The notes: generated by a model not told the origin, from the sequence alone. A stretch of DNA of 30,605 nucleotides from Clostridia bacterium (GCA_017530275.1 JAFXMP010000023.1:1-30605), one strand, 5' to 3'; shown: positions 8,092-16,545, numbered from the stretch's first letter. Numbers and translations: made by a program.

Positions 8092-8194
8092 GAGAGTACA
8101 GAGTTCAGAGCACAGAGTGCAGATCGATATTGACTTCAAAAGAGTCACGATCCTGCCATTTTGTAAAACCATATAATCTGAACTCTGAACTCTC
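8092..8194 (+). repeat. Heptad-arm inverted-repeat element, copy A
   Basis: The left arm is GAGAGTA, CAGAGTT, CAGAGCA, CAGAGTG, CAGAT in perfect 7-bp register (8092-8124). The right arm (8176-8194) reads ATCTG, AACTCTG, AACTCTC, the reverse complement of the same heptad. The core is about 51 bp. It differs from copies B and C in using C at the first heptad position in both arms, so pairing is kept. It fills most of the terL-portal gap and holds no gene. Confidence 0.75.
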
Positions 8195-8223
8195 CGGCAG
8201 CACGAACGAGCAGGGAGGACGGT

Positions 8224-10059
8224 ATGAGTGAATTAACACCAGGACGAATGACCCGGGAGCGCCTGCGGCAGGCCGCCGACACCCTGAAAAAGTACAAGGC
8301 GGGGAAGGCGCGGCTGGAAGCGCGTTTGAAAGAAGATGAAAAATGGTGGCAGGGACACGCCTGGGACTGTATGGCGGAACAGGGCAATCCAAACAATCCC
8401 AAACGCCCCACCAAATGGCTGGTGAACGTGATCATGGGCAAGCATGCGGATATGCTGGACGCTTATCCGGAGCCGGTGATCCTGCCGCGGGAGGAAAACG
8501 ATGAACAGCAGGCCAGGCAGCTAAGCTCCATCCTGCCGGTGATCTTAGAGCAGAACCATTTTCAGGATGTATACAATCAGCAGGCCTGGGAAAAGAACAA
8601 GCACGGTACGGCGGTATACGCCGTGTACTGGGACAGGACAAAACTGAACGGGTTGGGGGACGTGAACATCTGCGGCGTGGATCTGATGAACCTGTTCTGG
8701 GAGCCGGGGGTGGATGACATTCAGAAGAGCCGCAACCTGTTTCTTGTCACGGCCCAGGACAGGGAAACGCTGGAACAGGAGTATCCGCAGCTTGCACAGG
8801 AGGGAACGCAGTCCGATTTCTTTCTTTCGCGGTATGAAACGGAGGATACCGTGGGCTTTGCCGATAAAGCGCTGGTGATCGACTGGTATTACCACACGTA
8901 TGAAAACGGCCGAAAACTGCTGCAATACTGCAAATACTGCGGCCAGCAGGTGCTGTACGCCAGCGAAGACGACCCGGCGCTCCAGGGGCGCGGCTGGTAT
9001 GACGACGGGCAGTATCCTTTCGTCCTGGACACGCTGTTTCCTCAGAAAGGAAGCCCCGCGGGGTGGGGCTACATCGACCTGGGCAAGGACACCCAGGAGG
9101 AAATCGATCTGCTGAACGCCGCTATCAGCCTGAACGCCAGGGCAGGCGCAATTCCCCGGTTTTTCCGCCGGGCAGATTCGCCCATTAACCTGGACCAGTT
9201 CCTGGATTTTACGAACCCGGTGATCGAGGTGGAAGGAGGCTTGGGCGAAGCGGATATGACGCCGGTGAGGCACTATCCCCTGGACGCGGTGTATGTGCAG
9301 CACTTGAATAACCGGATTCAGGAATTGAAGCAGACCTGCGGCAATCAGGATGTATCCAACGGTATCACCAACGGCGTGATCGCGGCCAGCGGCATCGCGG
9401 CCCAAATGGAAGCGGCGGGACGTACCAGCCGGGACGGCAACAAGGGCACCTATCGCGCTTATGCCCGCATGCTGGAAATGGTGATCGAACGCATCCGTCA
9501 GTTTTACGATATTCCCCGATGCTTCCGCATTTTAGGGGAAAGAACGGCCTGGGAATTCATCCAGTTTGATAATTCCAATTTGCAGCTCCAGGCAAACCCC
9601 AGCCTGGCGGGCCGGGAAATGGGCTGGCGCAAGCCGGTGTTCGATATCAAAGTATCGGCGCAGAAGGAAAACGCCTACACCAAGATGGCCCAAAATGAAT
9701 TGGCCCTGGGGCTGCTGAAGGCAGGCGTGTTTTCGCCGCAGCTTGCGGATCAAAGCGAATTGCTTTTGTCCATGATGGATTTCAGGAAAAAGGATGAGCT
9801 GCTGCTGAAAATTCAGGAGAATTCGGCAGTCCGCCGGGAAACGGCCCTGTGGCAGCGCATGGCGCTGGAACTGGCCAGCCGGTACGAACCGGAAACGGCG
9901 GAAAAAATGGCCCGGGGTATTCTGGAACCTTCCGGCACAGGAAATGTTTATATCCCAGCAGGCGATGGGAGCGTTTTATCCGGACGGCTCGGCGACGGGT
10001 ACGAAAAGCGTATGACGAGGGCAAAGGAGCGCAGCCGGACCGTGAGCCAGCCGGACTGA
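8224..10059 (+). CDS. Portal protein
   Basis: A 611-residue portal (head-tail connector) protein forming the dodecameric DNA channel at one capsid vertex, where terminase docks and the tail attaches. The call rests on position between terL and the scaffold/capsid genes, size, and portal-like composition. An N-terminal helical region has WWQGHAWD near residue 40. A WEPGVDDIQKSRNLF segment and a long helical C-terminal half (about 300-560) follow, then a Gly-rich C-terminal tail. It lacks a fused protease or minor-capsid domain. RBS GGGAGG precedes the ATG at 8224. A 74-bp gap follows with nothing I recognise. Confidence 0.85.
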   Translation: MSELTPGRMTRERLRQAADTLKKYKAGKARLEARLKEDEKWWQGHAWDCMAEQGNPNNPKRPTKWLVNVIMGKHADMLDAYPEPVILPREENDEQQARQLSSILPVILEQNHFQDVYNQQAWEKNKHGTAVYAVYWDRTKLNGLGDVNICGVDLMNLFWEPGVDDIQKSRNLFLVTAQDRETLEQEYPQLAQEGTQSDFFLSRYETEDTVGFADKALVIDWYYHTYENGRKLLQYCKYCGQQVLYASEDDPALQGRGWYDDGQYPFVLDTLFPQKGSPAGWGYIDLGKDTQEEIDLLNAAISLNARAGAIPRFFRRADSPINLDQFLDFTNPVIEVEGGLGEADMTPVRHYPLDAVYVQHLNNRIQELKQTCGNQDVSNGITNGVIAASGIAAQMEAAGRTSRDGNKGTYRAYARMLEMVIERIRQFYDIPRCFRILGERTAWEFIQFDNSNLQLQANPSLAGREMGWRKPVFDIKVSAQKENAYTKMAQNELALGLLKAGVFSPQLADQSELLLSMMDFRKKDELLLKIQENSAVRRETALWQRMALELASRYEPETAEKMARGILEPSGTGNVYIPAGDGSVLSGRLGDGYEKRMTRAKERSRTVSQPD

Positions 10060-10133
10060 CGGGCTGCCTGTTCATTCCATTCGGCTTTACCCCAAGCGGG
10101 AAGCAGATACAGTGAAAGCAGAGGAGGACGAAT

Positions 10134-10787
10134 ATGGAACCAATGAAGCGGCAAGGGTTTACCCAGGAAGCGGAAGAGGGGAGGAGGGAAGCAATGCAGG
10201 AGGGACATACGCCGGGGCAGGCAGACCGACGGGCCGATTTTCAGGCGCTGATTGCCGGCCCGTACCGGAGTGAATTTGAGGAAGCGGTGGCAAGCAGGGT
10301 ACAGTATGAACTGAACCGCATGCAGGCGAACGGACCGCGGGAAGCGGAGAACAGCTCCCGCATAAAAGGAGGGCAGGAAAATACCCGGCGGGATGCGGCG
10401 CTGAGGCGGCATTTTGCCGATCTCATCCGGCAGGGAGAAGAATTGAAACAGATCTTCCCGGATTTTGACCTGATGACGGAAATGCAGAATCCCGCCTTCG
10501 TGCGGATGACCGCGCCTGGAACGGGCGTGAGCGTGAAGGATGCTTTCTACGCCGTTCATGGCGAGGACATTCAGCGGGCAAGCATGCAGTATGCCGCCGC
10601 ACAGGCGGGACGCCGCATCGCCGCCAGCGTGCAGGCGGGAGCAGCCCGGCCTGTGGAAAACGGCATTCAGGCCGCGAGCCCCGTAATGATCGGCGTTGAT
10701 ATCCGCGGGATGAACAAAAAGCAGCGGGAGGAGTACCGCCGCCGCATCCACAGTGGGGAAATCATCAATTTCAGGGACAAGTTTTAA
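10134..10787 (+). CDS. Scaffold-like head assembly protein
   Basis: A 217-residue, highly charged, mostly helical protein placed immediately before the major capsid gene, the usual site of a scaffolding protein. The N-terminal ~100 residues are rich in Glu, Gln, Arg and Ala (FQALIAGPYRSEFEEAVASR). A central motif is LKQIFPDFDLMTEMQNPAFV, and the C-terminus is basic (MNKKQREEYRRRIHSGEIIN), as expected of a capsid-binding scaffold tail. No protease motif is visible here or nearby, so capsid maturation is probably protease-free, as known for N4-type heads. RBS GAGGAGG lies before the ATG at 10134. The scaffold role is inferred from context. Confidence 0.65.
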   Translation: MEPMKRQGFTQEAEEGRREAMQEGHTPGQADRRADFQALIAGPYRSEFEEAVASRVQYELNRMQANGPREAENSSRIKGGQENTRRDAALRRHFADLIRQGEELKQIFPDFDLMTEMQNPAFVRMTAPGTGVSVKDAFYAVHGEDIQRASMQYAAAQAGRRIAASVQAGAARPVENGIQAASPVMIGVDIRGMNKKQREEYRRRIHSGEIINFRDKF

Positions 10788-10802
10788 AGGAGGAAACAGG
10801 GA

Positions 10803-12101
10803 ATGCAGAATTTGCAGCAATTTGACCGGCGCATGATGGCGGGAGACGCGGGGGTATCGGGCGGCAGTCCTGTGGCCACGACACAGAACTATGTCAATGC
10901 TTACACCGGCGACACCGAGGCCTTCGACGCGAACTATACCATGTCTCCCGAGGTCAAGCAGTGGTACAACACCGAGGCTTTGGAAAACGCGCGCAGCAAT
11001 CATATGTTCGCCCAGTTCGCCAAGAACATCCCCCTGCCGGAAAACCACGGCATGACCGTGGAAATGCGCAAGGCCAACACCTTCGGTGACGTGCCCCGCC
11101 TGAAAGAGGGCGTGATCCCAGACGGGGAGAAATTCGGCTACAGCGCCGTGACCGCCACAGTGTACGAATACGGTGCGTACACGCCGCTCAGCCGCCGTCT
11201 GATCCGACACGCGGTGGACCCTGTAGCCCAGGACGCGGCGGAAGAACTGGGCGCGGCGGGCGGCAACACCCAGGATAAGATCGCCCGAAATATCGCCTTG
11301 AGCGGCAGCAACGTGATGTACTGCGACAAGGGCAACGGCACGGCGGTGAACACCCGCAGCCAGCTGGACAGTACCTGCCTGCTGACTCCCACCATGGTGA
11401 ACCGGGCGGTGACCTGGCTGAAAAAGCACAAGGCCCCCAAAATCAACGGCAAATACGTGGCCATCATTCATCCCAGCGTCACCTACGACCTGAGACAGAG
11501 CAGCGATTGGATCGACGCCCATAAGTACGCAAATCCTGAGGAGATTTATAACGGGGAAATCGGCGAGCTGCACGGCGTGCGTTTCATTGAAAGCGACAAC
11601 GCTAAAGTGCTGCGCGGCAAGGATCTGGCCAGCGACAGCCGTACCCTGCTGGTCAATGGTCAAATCAGCAGCGCTGGCAAAACGATCACCTTTGACGGCG
11701 GCACCGTGGCGGAAAACGCCCTGAAGGATCGCTATATCCTGGTGGGCGATGTGAAATGCCTGGTAACGGGCAACACGGATACTACCATCACGGTGAAGGA
11801 TAACATCAACAATATCGCCGATAACACAGTGATCTATCCCGGTGAGGGCGGGAATCAGGGCATTGCCGTTTACGGCTGCATTTTCCTGGGCAAAAATGCC
11901 TTTGGCATGATCGATGTGGCGGGCGGCAACATGGAAATGATCATGAAATCCCCGGAAGAAGCGGGCGGACCCCTGAACCAGTTTGGCACCATCGGCGTGT
12001 ATTTTGAAACCGGCGGCGGCGTGCTGTATGAGGAAAGACTGCTGCGCGTTGAATGCGGAAGCTGGTACAGCTCCGTGGATGAGGACGAGGACGAAAAGTA
12101 A
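10803..12101 (+). CDS. Major capsid protein, N4-gp56 family
   Basis: A 432-residue HK97-fold shell protein. It resembles the N4-gp56 major capsid family. The N-terminus has TTQNYVNAYTGDTEAFDANY, a conserved segment ENARSNHMFAQFAKN comes next, and YEYGAYTPLSRRLIRHAVDP covers the E-loop/spine region. The family hallmark IIHPSVTYDLRQ is followed by GEIGELHGVRFIES. A beta-rich insertion at about 285-345 (SAGKTITFDGGTVAENALKD) may be a surface domain. It has the strongest ribosome site of the head module (AAAGGAGG, 10786-10793, 9 nt spacing), fitting high expression. A heptad inverted repeat begins 4 nt after its stop. Confidence 0.88.
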   Translation: MQNLQQFDRRMMAGDAGVSGGSPVATTQNYVNAYTGDTEAFDANYTMSPEVKQWYNTEALENARSNHMFAQFAKNIPLPENHGMTVEMRKANTFGDVPRLKEGVIPDGEKFGYSAVTATVYEYGAYTPLSRRLIRHAVDPVAQDAAEELGAAGGNTQDKIARNIALSGSNVMYCDKGNGTAVNTRSQLDSTCLLTPTMVNRAVTWLKKHKAPKINGKYVAIIHPSVTYDLRQSSDWIDAHKYANPEEIYNGEIGELHGVRFIESDNAKVLRGKDLASDSRTLLVNGQISSAGKTITFDGGTVAENALKDRYILVGDVKCLVTGNTDTTITVKDNINNIADNTVIYPGEGGNQGIAVYGCIFLGKNAFGMIDVAGGNMEMIMKSPEEAGGPLNQFGTIGVYFETGGGVLYEERLLRVECGSWYSSVDEDEDEK

Positions 12102-12105
12102 ATTT

Positions 12106-12227
12106 CAGAGTGGAGAGTGGAGAGTGGAGAGTTGAGAGTGGAGAGTGGAGATTTATATAGTCGAACAATAGGGGTTTCCTGTTTCATCATTATATTATCT
12201 CAACTCTCAACTCTAAACTCTCAACTC
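12106..12227 (+). repeat. Heptad-arm inverted-repeat element, copy B
   Basis: The left arm has six heptads (CAGAGTG, then GAGAGTG/GAGAGTT units) at 12106-12147, followed by GAGATTTA. The right arm (12197-12227) is the inverted series ATCTCAACTCTCAACTCT and onward. The core of about 41-49 bp shares AATAGG and the ends GAGATTTA / ATCTCAACTCT with copy C. It starts 4 nt after the capsid stop and ends just before the ribosome site of the next gene. As RNA it could fold into a long hairpin downstream of the capsid message. Confidence 0.85.
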
Positions 12228-12248
12228 CCCCGAAAAGGAGGAAGCAAA

Positions 12249-12512
12249 ATGGCAAAGGATACAGCGGGAAACAAGGTATACGATCCCTGGCAGGATATGC
12301 GGCAGGTATTCATTCCCAAACGCAGCCGCACGGAACAGAACACCCTGGAGGTGGGCGTGAACGATAAAACGTTCTTTGTGCCCAAGGATCAGTTTGTAGA
12401 TGTGCCCATGCCCCTGTGGGAAGTGGTACATGAAATGCTGGACGCCCAGAAGACCATGGAGGAAGAAGCCAAAAAAGCCAGCGGTCAGCGGGAGTTTTCC
12501 ATGGCTGTATAA
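12249..12512 (+). CDS. Small head-associated protein
   Basis: An 87-residue hypothetical protein located directly after the major capsid gene. It begins MAKDTAGNKVYDPWQDMRQV, has a central beta-rich stretch (TLEVGVNDKTFFVPKDQFVD), and ends in an amphipathic helix. The ATG at 12249 was chosen because AAAAGGAGG precedes it; upstream in-frame sequence belongs to the repeat element and is not credible coding sequence. Size and place suggest a decoration, head-completion or capsid-stabilising protein. There is no signature that decides. Confidence 0.65.
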   Translation: MAKDTAGNKVYDPWQDMRQVFIPKRSRTEQNTLEVGVNDKTFFVPKDQFVDVPMPLWEVVHEMLDAQKTMEEEAKKASGQREFSMAV

Positions 12513-12522
12513 TAGGACAAAC

Positions 12523-12552
12523 GGTCCCGGGGCGGCCATCAGCCCCGGGACC
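12523..12552 (+). promoter_or_regulatory. Very stable intercistronic hairpin
   Basis: A perfect 11-bp, GC-rich stem: GGTCCCGGGGC (12523-12533) and GCCCCGGGACC (12542-12552) with an 8-nt loop. There is no T tract after it, so it is not a classic intrinsic terminator. It ends 2-3 nt before the ribosome site (GGAGGG) of the next gene, so it may set expression ratios by mRNA stabilisation, processing or restricted ribosome access. Confidence 0.75.
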
Positions 12553-12567
12553 CTGGAGGGTGACCAA

Positions 12568-12957
12568 ATGACTATCGATCAGGCGATCCACACAGTAGAT
12601 GAACTCAAGCCCAACCAGATTGAACGGGCGCGGAAGATCGACTGGCTGGAAAGGCTGGACCGGCGTATTTTTCACGATTTGATCTGCACGCATGAACGGA
12701 AAAGCGGAGAAGAAACGCCGGCGTTTTTTGAAGGGTATGATCAGCATACCCTTCCTGATACCGTGCTGCTGGCTCCCGCGCCGTATGACGAGATATACCG
12801 TTTTTATCTGGAAATGCACATCGATCTGGTGAATCAGGAATACGACAAATACAACAACAGCGCCATGCTGTACGACGCTTCCTGGGGGCAGCTGGCCCGG
12901 ATGTGGCACAGGGAACACAGGCCTTTGGAAGCCGCGGGATCACACTTGCGATTTTAA
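12568..12957 (+). CDS. Putative head-tail connector protein
   Basis: A 129-residue protein beginning MTIDQAIHTVDELKPNQIER, mostly helical, with YDEIYRFYLEMHIDLVNQEYDKYNN in the second half (about 73-97). This pattern is familiar from small proteins encoded a few genes after the capsid gene in clostridial phages, where the gp6-like adaptor that bridges portal and tail is expected. The ATG at 12568 has GGAGGG upstream; in-frame sequence before it belongs to the preceding gene in another frame. The connector role rests on position and size, with no catalytic motif. Confidence 0.6.
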   Translation: MTIDQAIHTVDELKPNQIERARKIDWLERLDRRIFHDLICTHERKSGEETPAFFEGYDQHTLPDTVLLAPAPYDEIYRFYLEMHIDLVNQEYDKYNNSAMLYDASWGQLARMWHREHRPLEAAGSHLRF

Positions 12958-12981
12958 ACGATTTGAACCGAGGTAGCGGAA

Positions 12982-14757
12982 ATGCTTTACCCAAGACTGA
13001 ATGGGATCAGAAAAACGCGGCAATGGACGGAGCAGTTCATGGGATTGGACCGGCGGCCGCGGACCTATGACGGGGCGTACGACGCCATGGGCAACATGAC
13101 GGGCGACCCGTGGCCGCTGCTGAGCAGCCGGAAAAAGCGGGGATTGGTGGCGGAACTGGACAGCCCCCAGGCCATGACGGTGCTGGGAAAGCTGGCCTGG
13201 ATCGACGGCAATACGCTGTATTTTGACGGACAGGCGACGGCCATCAACGATTTGAGCCTGGAAGAAGAAATGCTGCCCAAGCGGATCATCGCCATGGGGG
13301 CCTATCTGCTGATCATGCCGGATAAGCGGTATTACAACACGGTGGACCCGCAGGACCGTGGAAATATCGAACGGCTGTGGGCCAGCACGGGGAATGTGAC
13401 CTTTACCCTGACGGACATGGACGGCATCGACTATCCCCAGGGAAGCATGCATACGGGAAGTGCGGCTCCGGCAGCAAATGCGGCGTCGGAGGGCGATTAC
13501 TGGCTGAATACGGCAGAGAAACCGCATACGCTGTACCGGATGTACGATGGGGAATGGGTATCGGTTTCTACGGTCTATGTGCGGATTTCCTGCCCCGGGA
13601 TCGGCCTTGGCCTGAACGCGCAGGACAGCGTTCACATCAGCGGGATCGAATACAGCGGGAACGACACGGATTTTGGGGCGCAGCTGGAATTCCTAAACGC
13701 GACCCATGTGATCCAGGCTGTGCAGAATGATTTTATCGTGATCACAGGCGTGATCGACTGCCAGTATACCCAAACGACAGGACAGGTGCGGGCGGACCGG
13801 CGGATGCCCAAAATGGATCATCTGATCGAGTGCAACAACCGCCTGTGGGGCTGCCGGTACGGGGAACAGGATGGGGAAACGGTGAACCGCATCTATGCCA
13901 GTGCCCTGGGAGACTTCAAAAACTGGGAAAAGTATATGGGCACCAGCATGGACAGCTATTACGTGAACGTGGGAACGGACGGCCCCTTTACCGGCGCAGC
14001 GGTGCACCGGGGATATCCGCATTTTTTCAAATCGGACTGCGTGCACAAAGTTTACGGGGACAAGCCCAGTAATTTTCAAACGCAGCTGACGGAATGCGAC
14101 GGTGTGAAAGCAGGCTGCGCGGACAGTCTGGTCGATTACAACGGCGCGCTGTACTATGTGAGCGTGAACGGCGTGGAGTGTTTTGAAAGCCTGCCGGAAA
14201 ACCGGAGCAAGGCGCTGGGGGCAGTGAGCTTTACAGAGGCGGCGGCAGGTCAGGCCGGGGGCAAGTATTACCTGAGCGCCAAAGACCGGGATGGGCAATG
14301 GGATTTATACGTGCTGGATACAAGGCGCGGCGTATGGCACCGGCAGGATGACAGCCATGTGCTGTCATTCGCCGAACTGAACGGGGAAATGTACGCGCTG
14401 ATGAGCAATGGGCTGCTGTACGCCCTGAACGGGAGCGCTGGAGAAAAGGAAACGGAGGAAGTGACCTGGTACGCGGAAACGGCGGCCATGGGCTACGAAT
14501 ACCCGGATCATAAGTATTTGAGCCGGTTCCTGCTGCGGATGAAGCTGGGCGTGAAGGCCGAATGCCGCGTGTATATGCAGTATGATTCGGATGGGCTGTG
14601 GCGGCACAAGGGCACGATCAGGGGAATGGACAGGGTGAAAACGTACCTGCTGCCCGTGATTCCAAGGCGGTGCGAGCACGTAAAGGTCCGCTTTGAAGGG
14701 CATGGGGATATGCATCTGTACGGCATGGCGCGGGAATTGGCAATCGGGAGGGAATAA
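12982..14757 (+). CDS. Nozzle-like tail protein with beta-propeller character
   Basis: A 591-residue, beta-rich protein with blade-like repeats (KLAWIDGNTLYFDG; NNRLWGCRYG; SLVDYNGALYYVSVNGVECF; AELNGEMYALMSNGLLYALN). The piece NRIYASALGDFKNWEKY resembles the hallmark of podovirus tail nozzle proteins (T7 gp12 / P22 gp10 types), in which propeller repeats line the distal tail channel. An Ala/Gly-rich loop containing DYWLNTAEKPHTLYRM lies at about 150-190. Only a weak ribosome site (GAGGTAG) precedes the ATG. With no tape measure or tube gene in the cluster, a short-tail nozzle is the simplest role. The assignment is by pattern and needs a structure-based search. Confidence 0.55.
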   Translation: MLYPRLNGIRKTRQWTEQFMGLDRRPRTYDGAYDAMGNMTGDPWPLLSSRKKRGLVAELDSPQAMTVLGKLAWIDGNTLYFDGQATAINDLSLEEEMLPKRIIAMGAYLLIMPDKRYYNTVDPQDRGNIERLWASTGNVTFTLTDMDGIDYPQGSMHTGSAAPAANAASEGDYWLNTAEKPHTLYRMYDGEWVSVSTVYVRISCPGIGLGLNAQDSVHISGIEYSGNDTDFGAQLEFLNATHVIQAVQNDFIVITGVIDCQYTQTTGQVRADRRMPKMDHLIECNNRLWGCRYGEQDGETVNRIYASALGDFKNWEKYMGTSMDSYYVNVGTDGPFTGAAVHRGYPHFFKSDCVHKVYGDKPSNFQTQLTECDGVKAGCADSLVDYNGALYYVSVNGVECFESLPENRSKALGAVSFTEAAAGQAGGKYYLSAKDRDGQWDLYVLDTRRGVWHRQDDSHVLSFAELNGEMYALMSNGLLYALNGSAGEKETEEVTWYAETAAMGYEYPDHKYLSRFLLRMKLGVKAECRVYMQYDSDGLWRHKGTIRGMDRVKTYLLPVIPRRCEHVKVRFEGHGDMHLYGMARELAIGRE

Positions 14758-14760
14758 GCA

Positions 14761-16068
14761 TTGACGAACACACAGGAAGATTTGAAAAAGGCACGGCTGA
14801 ATCTGGAATACGCTTCCGGGCAGCCGCGGTCTATGGGAGCGGATTATGGCAGGGCGGCCGGCCAGAACCTCGACTGGGGTTCAGGCGGAACCGGCGCAGC
14901 GGGAAACGCAGCGGCCTTGAATATCTATGGCCTCAGCGAAAGCACGCAGACGGGCTTGCAGCAGTATAGCCAGGGCTATATGCCCAGTCAGTCGGTCAAC
15001 CAGGCCAAGGAGTACCTGCAGGGTGTGATGAACAGCCAGCCGGAGGCGTTTCAAAGCAAGTATACCCGGCAGATCGCCGATCTGTATGACAGGATCATGA
15101 ACAGGCCGGTTTTTAAGTACGACGTATCGAAGGATCCGCTGTTCGCCTCCTACAAAAATCAGTATATGCAGGGCGGTCAGCGGGCCATGCAGGACGCTAT
15201 GGGCACAGCGGCGGCGCTGACCGGCGGCTATGGCAACAGCTGGGGCGCCACAGCGGGTTATCAGGCTTATCAATGGTATTTGCAGCAACTGAACAGCGCG
15301 ATCCCGCAGCTGGAGCAGTACGCCTTTGATCAGTACAAGTATTACGGCGAAGAAATGCGCAGGAACATGGACCTGACCAACGATTTGGATTCCATCGACT
15401 ACAGCCGGTACCGGGATACCGTGGACGATTGGCAGACCAGCGCGGCCATGGCACAGAACGCTTACCAGTTTGAGAAGCAGAGCGACCTGGCGGTATGGGA
15501 AAACATGCTGGATCATTACCAAAATATGGCTGAAATGGAGAACAGCAATTATTGGGCGGAGCAGAACCTTGAAGAAAAACAGCGGCAGGCGGATCTTGAC
15601 GAAGCGTACAGGCAGGCGCAGCTTGCGGAAAGCGTACGGCAGTATAACAGCACGCTCGTCGAGAATCAGCGGCAGTATGATTTGAGCCTGAATGAAAAGC
15701 AGCGAGAGTTTGATATCGCCCAGGACCTCAGCCAGGAGAAATTTGATTTCCAGCTGCGGCAGTACGAGGATAAGCTGAAACAATTGGAGCAGCAGAGCGG
15801 CGGCGGGAGCAGTACGGGAAATAGCGGCGGAACGGTGATCCCATCAGCGGGAAAGGCCGGAAACCGGCTGGAAGACGGCGAAATGACCGTTTTGCCGGTC
15901 ATGAAAACCAACCTGCAGGGAGACGTCAATTACGGACCTTTGGCGCAGAGTACACCGGCGATGCCTGTTTCACAGGCGGATGCGCTGCTGGATCAGATGG
16001 AAGCGCTTTATCAGAATTCGACGCAGGGACAGAAGAAGAGTACAGCATGGATCAAGCTAAATCGCTGA
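14761..16068 (+). CDS. Putative internal virion / DNA-ejection protein
   Basis: A 435-residue protein with a TTG start at 14761 behind GGGAGG. The N-terminal 60 residues are Gly/Ala-rich. Around 115-170 lies a conserved-looking segment, KYDVSKDPLFASYKNQYMQG, then GTAAALTGGYGNSWGATAGY. A long amphipathic, Gln/Glu-rich coiled coil covers about 210-345 (LEEKQRQADLDEAYRQAQLA), and a Gly/Ser linker leads to a variable C-terminus. Such Gly/Ala-rich plus coiled-coil proteins encoded after the nozzle are typical candidates for proteins ejected with DNA in podoviruses; that role is inferred. The 3' end may be frameshifted: the -1 frame stays open to 16118 with a natural-looking helical ending. Confidence 0.5.
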   Translation: MTNTQEDLKKARLNLEYASGQPRSMGADYGRAAGQNLDWGSGGTGAAGNAAALNIYGLSESTQTGLQQYSQGYMPSQSVNQAKEYLQGVMNSQPEAFQSKYTRQIADLYDRIMNRPVFKYDVSKDPLFASYKNQYMQGGQRAMQDAMGTAAALTGGYGNSWGATAGYQAYQWYLQQLNSAIPQLEQYAFDQYKYYGEEMRRNMDLTNDLDSIDYSRYRDTVDDWQTSAAMAQNAYQFEKQSDLAVWENMLDHYQNMAEMENSNYWAEQNLEEKQRQADLDEAYRQAQLAESVRQYNSTLVENQRQYDLSLNEKQREFDIAQDLSQEKFDFQLRQYEDKLKQLEQQSGGGSSTGNSGGTVIPSAGKAGNRLEDGEMTVLPVMKTNLQGDVNYGPLAQSTPAMPVSQADALLDQMEALYQNSTQGQKKSTAWIKLNR

Positions 16069-16122
16069 TGGAATGGATAAAGAAAAAGACGGATTCATTT
16101 TTCATTGGATGGAAGTGAGCAT

Positions 16123-16530
16123 ATGGCATATCTGAACGAAATACAGATCCGCGGCGAAATCAAGGACGCGCGCCAGGTCATGGAGTACCTGTACCAGCTG
16201 GAGGATCAGATCCGCTATGCTTTGCAGAACCTGGATGGCGAGAACATCCAGGCGGGAGCCATCGGGGAAAAACTGCTGAGCGGAGGGATCAAGAATCAAA
16301 TCAAGGCGGCGCAGCGTACAGCCGATTCGGCCACGGCGGCAAACGTGTCCACAGCGGCGCAGGTAACGCGCCTAAGCGGCAGCGCGGTCAAAAAGCTGGA
16401 GGGAAGCGACCCGTTCAGCGTGTATGTGGGCAGCGAGCAGCCCGAGGGGCACGGCATCGTATGGATTCAGCCAGGGACGGAGCCGGATGAGGATGGATTG
16501 ATGGACTGCACCTTGAAATATATCCCTTAA
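16123..16530 (+). CDS. Small virion structural protein of unknown function
   Basis: A 135-residue protein. The N-terminal half is helical (DARQVMEYLYQLEDQIRYAL), followed by an Ala/Thr-rich stretch that looks like a coiled oligomerisation stalk. A beta-rich C-terminal domain contains HGIVWIQPGTEPDEDGLMDC, which resembles short beta domains at the ends of tail-fibre adaptor proteins. The ATG at 16123 follows GGAAGTGAG. It lies between the putative ejection protein and the fibre genes, so a tail-fibre adaptor or chaperone role is possible. I do not recognise the family. Confidence 0.55.
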   Translation: MAYLNEIQIRGEIKDARQVMEYLYQLEDQIRYALQNLDGENIQAGAIGEKLLSGGIKNQIKAAQRTADSATAANVSTAAQVTRLSGSAVKKLEGSDPFSVYVGSEQPEGHGIVWIQPGTEPDEDGLMDCTLKYIP

Positions 16531-16545
16531 AGGAGGTGAGGGGAG

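Noticed and set aside
9948..11663. A 571-codon minus-strand open frame under the scaffold and capsid genes.
   Set aside because: It lies antisense to two phage genes with strong ribosome sites, has low-complexity His/Ala-rich sequence and no ribosome site of its own.
12523..12552. Intrinsic terminator after the small head protein.
   Set aside because: There is no T tract; the sequence runs straight into a ribosome site, and all downstream tail genes would then lack a promoter.
16020..16040. Programmed -1 ribosomal frameshift signal.
   Set aside because: No X-XXY-YYZ heptamer or strong downstream pseudoknot is evident; an indel or a genuine short C-terminus is more economical.
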